Origin: Globodera rostochiensis
Taxonomy: Eukaryota; Nematoda; Chromadorea; Rhabditida; Heteroderidae
Direction: 5' to 3'
NCBI GenBank assembly: GCA_018350325.1
Contig: JAEVLN010000007.1
Location: 1,579,109-1,643,108 of the forward strand
Length of the DNA: 64,000 bases
The notes under the pieces are model-generated. The model saw nothing but the letters and a program-made list of their open reading frames with translations. It was not told the origin of the DNA and searched no databases. Shown one piece after another: positions 57,461 to 64,000 of the stretch (positions within the stretch are counted from its first letter, which is position 1; each line of letters begins with the position of its first letter). Position numbers and translations under genes: made by a program.

Positions 57461-57499
57461 GAGAGTGGTGTGCTCTAACCGTCTGAGCACCCCACTCTC
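57461..57499 (-). other. Stem-loop downstream of the 377-aa gene
   Basis: GAGAGTGGTGTGCTC and GAGCACCCCACTCTC form a ~15-bp stem around TAACCGTCT. On the minus strand it lies 30-70 nt after the stop of the 377-aa gene, so probably in its 3' UTR or just beyond. On that strand the piece GGTGCTCAGACGGTTAGAGC looks like a tRNA D-arm, but no T-arm or anticodon arm follows. Confidence 0.5.
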
Positions 57500-57528
57500 C
57501 AATTTTCCTTTCGAGAGAAAAATCATAA

Positions 57529-58922
57529 TTAAAGTATTCTGTCAATGTAGTCCTTACCCTTCCGATGGTTGAACTCGAAATTTATTGCCAGTTCATAGTG
57601 CACATTGTTCAAAAACATAATTTTTTCTTCTTCATTTTCACTAAAAATTAAACAATTATTGCTTAAATTAGTCAAATAAATTATTATATATATATATAAA
57701 AGAAACTTGCAATTTTTTGCAGTTTTCCTCAAAATCCTTTTGAACTTCTTGCTGAATTTCTTTGTCTTGCGAATCGAAGTGCAATTCCGGGTCAATCCCT
57801 TTATCACTCATCATTTTCATGAGACTTTGCGAAACATTTTGGAAAAACATTGCATATGCACATTTATTGTTTTTGCCATAATATTCATTTATTTTCCAAT
57901 TAAAGTAAAATATATAATTTATTTGTATTAACAAATCCTCGAAAATTTCCGGCATTTTCCCTCTCGGAATACTTCTTGTTGGACTGTACGCCCAATTGAA
58001 TGCTGCTTTTAGAAGATTTAATGACTCGTAAATTGAGAATTTTTGGTCATTTAATTGCTTCAGAATTTTGTAATTTTCTAAAAATTTAATTTTGAAAAAG
58101 TTATTTTTATTTTTGTTGAATCAATTATTTTTATATAACAAGAAATTGAATTATTTTACCTCGAGAGAGTTTAAAAGCCCGTTCTTTGCTGCCTTCACTT
58201 TTGAATCCGTCATATTTTTCTGAGTATATTGCAACTCCAAAAATTGGTTTTTGAGTATTTTTTGTTTTCATCTCAATTATTTCAATCCAATAATCAAAAA
58301 TGCTAAAAGGGAAAGATTTAAATTGTTAAAAAAAATAATAAGTCTTTTTATTAAAATTCTGAAATTACCTTAATTCAGATTCTGGAAAGCATTTCGGCAC
58401 GGCAAGAAATGCTTTAATTTTGTCTTTCGAATTTTCTTGTTTTTCCTTAAGCGTTCCGTCGATATTTTTTCCGTGTACGAGCGCCTCAAGTCTTGCCGCA
58501 AAAGAAAATAATAAATTGAATAATTGTTCCTCCGAAAATTTCTTAGAAAGTCCTTTTACCAAATCTTCCATCTTTTTAAACGATTTTTTGTCCAAATTTG
58601 TTTTGATAGCCATTTTAAAATCAGGTTTTTCGGACTTTTTACACCCAAATTGACCATTTTTATTTTTTCTGACTATTTCACGAGTGGCAAATATGCGCAA
58701 TCTTTTCAAAAATGAGTTGGCACCATTCAAGTCGAGTTCCAGCGCTTTCTCGGCCTTATTTAATTCTCCGCCAAAATGTTCACCAATCGCTGCCATCAAA
58801 TCGTAGAATTTGTCATTTTCATTCCGCTTAATTAAAATTAAAATTCATTTAATGTTTTCCATAATTACCTGGGCTTTTAACGTGGTTGATGAAAGCAGCA
58901 TTAGAATGAAGACAACGGCCAT
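57529..58922 (-). CDS. Secreted pioneer protein, 377 aa
   Basis: Five exons read leftward: 58869-58922, 58369-58826, 58160-58302, 57711-58077, 57529-57640, with consistent phases. Exon 1 is almost exactly a signal peptide (MAVVFILMLLSSTTLKAQ), so the mature protein is predicted to be secreted. The body is helical, Lys- and Asn-rich, with NGANSFLKRLRIFATREIVR, KNGQFGCKK, LFSFAARLEALVHGK, KCFPES, KPIFGVAIYSEKYDG and FNWAYSPTR. Few cysteines and no transmembrane helix. I know no family for it. In a plant-parasitic nematode, next to other secreted proteins, an effector is plausible, but that is inference. The last intron has a GC donor (GCAAGT at 57710); using the nearby GT instead would bring an immediate stop. 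Confidence 0.82.
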
Positions 58923-59210
58923 TTTGACCGAATAAAAAAAGCGCAGGTCAATCATCAAAGGCAAATCTTAAAGATTAAAATGAGTTTAAAAATATTTTAA
59001 AATCAAATGGTCATAATGCGAGTATACCGGACCTTTTCAAAATTTATAATTATCAAAATTGGGCTAATTTTAAATTTAAAAAAATTATTGACTACTTTAT
59101 AATAATAAATTATTAACACATTTTATTTTTAGCCGTATTATTTAAAAATCAAATATGCATTTGCTAATTAAAAAAATGCAATTTGCCCTCTTTGATTGGG
59201 ATGAATAAAT

Positions 59211-59759
59211 GGTGACCGGAAAATGCGTCAGTGGAAAATGCGTCAGTAGAAATGCGTCAGTGATTATTAAAAGTCGGGAAAAAAGGGTTTTTATCTGCTT
59301 TATGGGCGTAGACTACAATTCTAACATCCATTTCTGCCAATTATGAACCTCGAACCAAATTCGAACAATTTTTCAAAAATTACAAATTTTACAAAAATCC
59401 ATTTTAGTCACAAAATCATTCAAAAGAATGAATTCGATTATTTTGTGCTTTTTGAATAATTTTGAGGCCAAACTCGCTTCCGGCCGAATCCCACTCCAGC
59501 CAATCTGTCCGAATCCCACCCAAGCCAAAACTTCCAGAATCCCTTGCACGTCTTAGGCTAAGCCTAAGCTATGTTTAGGCTTAGGCTTGCTTAGGCTTAG
59601 GCCTAAGCTTAACAAACCCTAATCCAGGGTGGCTTAGGCCTAAGCTAGGCTTAATCTTCCGTGGTGGGCTTCAAACCTGTAGCCGCCAAATCCAGACTAT
59701 ATTTTGCATGACATTTAATAATCACTACGCATTTTCCACTGACGCATTTTCCGGGAGCC
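59211..59759. mobile_element. Fold-back element with GGAAAATGCGTCAGT arms
   Basis: Ends GGTGACCGGAAAATGCGTC and, inverted, GGCTCCCGGAAAATGCGTC. Perfect 8-bp duplications GAATAAAT (59203-59210 and 59760-59767). Three tandem GGAAAATGCGTCAGT-like words on the left and two on the right lead into AGTGATTATTAAAAGTC on both arms. It contains a second element at 59475-59684. Confidence 0.93.
59475..59684. mobile_element. CGCTTCCGG...GAATC MITE, copy 3, nested
   Basis: Left CGCTTCCGGCCGAATCCCAC, right ...TTCAAACCTGTAGCC, interior of CTTAGGCTTAGGCC-type palindromes. Flanks GCCAAACT and GCCAAATC match at 6 of 8 bases, consistent with an older, mutated insertion of the 36906/46734 family inside the 59211 element. 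Confidence 0.78.
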
Positions 59760-59879
59760 GAATAAATATCCTACTGATCAGAAAATACAGAATCCGTCAA
59801 TGTCTATTTCGCTTTTTTTTTGTTAGTATAAAAATTATAAATTTTATTATAAATATTGCAAAAGAAAAGAAAAAATGAA

Positions 59880-60430
59880 AACTAATTTATAAAGTTGCTA
59901 TTTATCTTCAAATAAATATGAAAAAAAATCTTCAATTTCAGCCCTTAAATTGGAATATTTTTGCCCTAAAAAGATCACTCGGTTCAATTTAGAAAGAAAA
60001 GGAAATAATAATTTTGTCATTCCCACCATTCAATCGATTCTGTTCATTTTGTTCAATTTAGAAAATATTAGCTATGTAAATATTTCACTATTTTACTTTT
60101 ATCGATTGATTATTTCATATTTCTATCCAAAATTTCAATTTTTATCAACAAAAACATAAATTTTGTTATCTTTCCTTACTTCAATACTCAATAATTTTTT
60201 CCCCGGTTCAACATGCCGGTCCCGATTCCGGCTTTCACGGTCCCGGTTTTCACCAAAAGGCCAAGTCTATTAAAAACGACAAAAAATCCGGTTTAATTGG
60301 GCTCGCCATGTGAATATTATGCAATAACTAGCGGTTTAAGTGCGCCTAACGGCGCACTATATTATGAACAGATTTGATTGACATACTTCAAAGCTTTTTA
60401 TCCATGGAATTTTTCTTACTTTTGGCATTT
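59880..60430. other. No gene; AT-rich spacer
   Basis: Contains GCCCTTAAATTGGAATATTT, which recurs near 63750, and some CGGTCCCG words; otherwise nothing recognised. Confidence 0.45.
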
Positions 60431-61000
60431 TCCCCCTTGACATTTCCCTTTTGGCACTTTTCCCTCTTGGCGTTTTAAGCTTTTGAATTTTCCCACACTT
60501 TTTGCACCTTCCTCCATTTCACTTTTCCCTACCTTGGTGTTTTCCCCCTTGGCATATGGCACTTTTGCCTTTTGGCTTTTGCTCCTTGGGATTTTTACTT
60601 TTTGGCATTTTTCCCCTTGGCATTTTTACCTTTAGGCACTTTTCCTCCTTGATATTCACCATTGCCACTGCAGCACAATTTGTACATAGATAAACCAACA
60701 AACTTTGGCGCACAAACCAATGCTAACCATTTTCTTTAATAAAATCAAGGGAACATTAATTAGTTAATAAAACGGATTTGTCGGATTTCAGCCAGCAGAG
60801 CCGATCCATTTTCAGACTTTTACAATATTTATTTTACTAAAGTACCTTTAAGATTAAAAATTATCAAATATAATTGTGAAAAATCTTCAATAACTGCGCT
60901 CAATTGATTGCTCTAAATCACCTGTTTCTGTTTCCAGTCAAACGAAAAGAAAAACCATTGTTTTACTTTTACACATTTTATTATATATTTCCCACCATTT
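60430..61000 (-). pseudogene. Truncated copy of the 63.3-kb gene, joined to minisatellite
   Basis: On the minus strand a start MVSIGLCAKVCWFIYVQIVL (ATG near 60723) matches the start of the 63296-63682 gene, but the frame stops after about 23 codons. It then runs into the TTGGCATTTTCCCCTTTTGG minisatellite (60430-60655). The upstream flank also matches: AAAATCAAGGGAACAT and CAGACGAAAAGAAAAA-like blocks near 60945 and 63815. Confidence 0.7.
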
Positions 61001-61590
61001 CATGCACATTTTGCCCTTCGAGAGGCACAAATGTTGAGCAGAAAAAATTTATTCGATCAAAAAATACAAGCCATTTGAACAAAAAGAGTTTTTGTTTTGA
61101 CAAATTAAATTTTGACTGTACTTCAATTTCTTTGAATTTGACAGTTATGCACTTGAAAATCAATAAAACGTCCTTGAACCTAGCATTGACAAACTCACTA
61201 TTTTAAGTATTCGATTCTAAGTACCATTTACATTTTTTTAAAGTTTTCAGCATTTTATCGCGCAACAAATTGCAAAAGATCGACAACAAATCACGCAATT
61301 GTCTGAAGCGCAAATCCGAAGACATCAACTAATCCGTCAAAAAAAAGCGTCCAATTGTCTCAGTGTCTAATCGTCCAGTTGCTGTTGCCTACAAAAAGTT
61401 TGGGTCAGTGTCAAGAAAACATTGGGTCGGTCATTTGTGCTAAAATTTTTATGCTAAAAACATTAAGATATAAAATATAACATAATAATTAAATCGTCTC
61501 TTATGCTTGTTAAAGACCGCTTATTGTTTAAAGTAATTAGTCGGGACTATTCAATTTAAACTTCTGCTGGCGTTTATTGGGTTAGTCCGA
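61000..61590. other. No gene seen
   Basis: AT-rich. A CAGTGTCTAATCGTCCAGTTG-like stretch near 61360 loosely resembles the fold-back words to its right. Confidence 0.4.
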
Positions 61591-61596
61591 TTGACA

Positions 61597-62077
61597 GGCT
61601 ACAGGTCTTTTCGACACTGGACGTTTCGACACTGGACATTTCGACACTGGGCGTTTCGACACTGAGTTTTAAAAGTCGACAAAATGGTACTTTATAGGGT
61701 TATCGTGGCCGTAGAATCCGAGGCTGAGCTCTATTTTGACCCGATTTATAACCCTAAACCCGATTCGAACAATTTTTCGAAAATTCAAAAATTTTCAAAA
61801 ATCAATTTCGCCTCAAAATCTTTAAAAAAGCATGAATTCGATCTCTACTTGCCCTTTTTTGTTGTAATTTTTTGCTTTTTGAAGATTTTGAGGCGAAATT
61901 GATTTTTGAAAATTTTTGAATTTTCGAAAATTTGTTCGGATTCGGGTTTAGGGTTCTAAATCGAGTCGAAATGGAGCTCAGACTTGGATGCTACGATCAA
62001 GAAACTCTATAAAGGACCCTTTTTGCAACTTTTAAAACTCAGTGTCGAAATGTCCAGTGTCGAAATATCCTGCAACG
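61597..62077. mobile_element. Fold-back element with TTTCGACACTGGAC arrays
   Basis: Ends GGCTACAGGTCTTTTCGACAC and, inverted, CGTTGCAGGATATTTCGACAC. Perfect 8-bp duplications GATTGACA (61589-61596 and 62078-62085). Four TTTCGACACTGG words on the left, two on the right, then long arms (about 190 bp) meeting at a TTTTTTGTTGTAATTTTT loop. No coding capacity. Confidence 0.94.
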
Positions 62078-62524
62078 GATTGACATTTTATGCTCGAACA
62101 AAATAATTTACTTACGAACGCAACAAATCGACGTAATTAAACGTCAATTTTTTCGCTAGCTGGGCATCTGGCGCCCCCACTATTCCAATTGCCTAAATAA
62201 AATTGTCTTTTGAAAAGAAAAAAATTGGAAGATAATCTGGTAAAAATATTTATTTTTAAGAATATATTTTTTTGGTTTTAGCCACAATTTGTACTTATAA
62301 AAATTTTAGAGAAAATTTGATCTTTAAGGTTGGGTTTTTGGTCCAAGAAAAAGTCCTTTTTTATGGGGTGCATTTTTTAGTCTAAAAAAAAAAATTGATT
62401 TTTAAAGATTGCATTTTCTTTAAAAAGTTTAGGGAAAAAGTGCTTAAAATATTGGTCTTCAAGAATTTTCGGAAAATGCCCAAAATATAGATTTATTCTA
62501 AAACAGCCAAAATATGGATTTATA

Positions 62525-63164
62525 GGCGCTAGGACTTTTCGACAGTAAGCGGACTTTTCGACAGTACTGGACAATTCGACAGCGGCGGACGATTCGACAG
62601 CGGATTTTTCGACAGTACAACAAATATTCAAAAAATTTAAGTTAATTAAAATTTTCAAAAAAAATTTTATATGTAAGCCAATATTCAAAAGATACTTTTA
62701 TCCATCTAAATTTAATACATCATCTTCTGCTTACATGCATCTGATTATCTCACCGAATTTCTGATGCCCATTTCTATTTCTCAAATTATTTTTTTAGTAA
62801 AAAATACTTTCGTATGTGCCTAAATTTGCGGTTTTAAAATCTGTGCCATGAATGTAACTTTGGTAGTGTGGTATAACTTTGGTTCAAAATCTGACCAAAA
62901 AAAGACGACATTATAGTCATATTTTATCATTAGATATTGATAAGGAAATTTATTTTATAGACCATCTCAAAAACGTATATTGGAATTGGAATAATATTGG
63001 TAAAACTATCTTTTGAATAGGCTTATTTTGAAAATTTTAATTAGGTAACTAAATTTTTTGAATATTTGTTGTACTGTCAAAAAATCCGCTGTCGAATCGT
63101 CCGCCGCTGTCGAATTGTCCAGTACTGTCGAAAAGTCCGCTTACTGTCGAAAAGTCCGGACACC
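62525..63164. mobile_element. Fold-back element with TTTTCGACAGTA arrays
   Basis: Ends GGCGCTAGGACTTTTCGACAG and, inverted, GGTGTCCGGACTTTTCGACAG. Perfect 8-bp duplications GATTTATA (62517-62524 and 63165-63172). Five words on each side (variants of GGACTTTTCGACAGTA and CGGACGATTCGACAGCGG). The arms then continue with TACAACAAATATTCAAAAAA. It is inserted in AT-rich DNA resembling the 30391 element. Confidence 0.95.
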
Positions 63165-63295
63165 GATTTATATGGACAAAAAGTCCTTTTAATTCAAAAT
63201 TTTTTGAAATGAATGCTATTTTTTGGCTTTTCTCGTCAATCCCTGTTTGAAAAGAACGATAAAAATCCCAATCTATATTGATCAGTGATCACTGA

Positions 63296-63682
63296 TCACT
63301 CGTTTAAATTAGGTGACATTTTGTCCGGTCGACATTTTGTCCCTAAACAAAATGATTTCAATACCCATTCTGCTGCATTTGTGTGATTGAATTTGAAGGT
63401 GACGCCGGTTTTGTTAGCCAATATAGCTTTGTCCAGCTTAATCATTTGCTTTCCGTCCGGCTGTGTAATCGTCTTTCTCGAGGCCGCAATTGGTGTGACG
63501 AGCATTTGTCCATTGGCAAGCCTTTCGGTTACGGTGATTCCAACGGTGTATTGAACATCGGGCGGGTCGAAGTACACTTCCAGAATATCGACGGCATTGG
63601 CACTTTGGTGATGATTGGTCAGCTGAAGCAGCACAATTTGTGAATAGATAAACCCTTTGGCGCACAAACCAATGTTAACCAT
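63296..63682 (-). CDS. Small putative secreted protein, 128 aa
   Basis: A single-exon frame starting at ATG 63682-63680. The N-terminus MVNIGLCAKGFIYSQIVLLQ is weakly hydrophobic and may be a signal peptide, with a cut near QSANA. The mature part looks beta-rich: VDILEVYFDPPDVQYTVGIT, TERLANGQMLVTPIAASRKT, IKLDKAILANKTGVTFKF, then WVLKSFCLGTKC, with a potential N-glycosylation NHT. I do not recognise the fold. A truncated paralogue occurs near 60.7 kb. The last codons (near CGGACAAAATGTC) overlap ATTTTGTCCG repeat DNA, so the natural C-terminus may have been altered. Confidence 0.6.
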   Translation of the reverse strand: MVNIGLCAKGFIYSQIVLLQLTNHHQSANAVDILEVYFDPPDVQYTVGITVTERLANGQMLVTPIAASRKTITQPDGKQMIKLDKAILANKTGVTFKFNHTNAAEWVLKSFCLGTKCRPDKMSPNLNE

Positions 63683-63889
63683 TTTTTTTATAAAATCAAG
63701 GGAACATATTGGTTAATTGGTTAATTAAGCGGTTTTTAGCCTAAAAACTGCGCTTAAATTAGAATATTTTTGCCCTAAATCACACGTCTTGTCTTTGTTT
63801 CCAGACAGACGAAAAGAAAAATTCTTTCCCATTGTTTTACTTTACACTTATTGATTATATAGCTAAATTTAGCATTTCCATCATTTCAT

Positions 63890-64000
63890 GGACTTTTTCC
63901 TCTTTTGGCATTTCCCCCCTTTTGCACTTTTTCCTCTTTTGGCATTCCCACCAATTCTTTTTTTTTCTTTTGGCATTTTCCCCTTTTGCACTTCTTCCTC
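63890..64000. repeat. Inverted copy of the AATGCCAAAAG minisatellite
   Basis: CTCTTTTGGCATTTCCCCCC and CACCAATTCTTTTTTTTTCT blocks are the reverse complement of the 54768-54935 minisatellite. It continues past the window edge. Confidence 0.85.

Noticed and set aside
60519..60713. Lys-rich small protein on the minus strand
   Set aside because: A frame created by the TTGGCATTTTCCCC minisatellite at the end of a truncated gene copy.

Overview
This is eukaryotic nuclear DNA from a nematode, most likely a plant-parasitic cyst nematode (Globodera/Heterodera type). The genes are split into many small exons by AT-rich introns ending in TTTNAG. The window holds a secreted PL3 pectate lyase (a plant cell-wall enzyme that tylenchid nematodes acquired horizontally), a haem peroxidase with ShKT domains, an SXP/RAL-2-like protein and a receptor-regulated Smad. 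At least six introns use a GC rather than GT donor, a trait I recall as frequent in potato cyst nematodes. Genus is inferred, not proven.

Layout. 63-4601 (+): mannose-6-phosphate isomerase, 5' end outside the window. 4.6-11.2 kb: tandem repeats, a fold-back element and low-complexity DNA, no convincing gene. 11231-19006 (+): 22-exon R-Smad, 614 aa. 19662-29919 (+): large helical-repeat protein whose introns carry several mobile elements. 30.4-31.6 kb: two fold-back elements. 31966-32882 (+): small type I membrane protein. 34064-35069 (-): pectate lyase. 37500-39846 (-): SXP/RAL-2-like protein with a Ser/Glu/Lys tail. 40.5-44.6 kb: no gene, microsatellites and a 190-bp tandem repeat. 44615-53916 (+): 27-exon ShKT peroxidase, 832 aa. 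55617-57043 (-): a Gly/Gln/His-rich protein made of tandemly duplicated phase-0 exons. 57529-58922 (-): secreted 377-aa pioneer protein. 59.2-63.2 kb: nested fold-back transposons. 63296-63682 (-): small putative secreted protein with a truncated relative near 60.7 kb.

Exon models for the isomerase, Smad, pectate lyase, peroxidase, exon-repeat gene and 377-aa protein were joined by hand; reading phase closes across every junction. The genes do not form an operon or one pathway: they cover sugar metabolism, TGF-beta signalling, cuticle/matrix chemistry and secreted host-interaction candidates.

The two most unusual signals are (i) the exon-repeat gene at 55.6-57.0 kb and (ii) more than a dozen short non-autonomous inverted-repeat elements. 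Many have recognisable 8-9 bp target duplications. One group has arms that begin with arrays of a family-specific 9-18 bp word.
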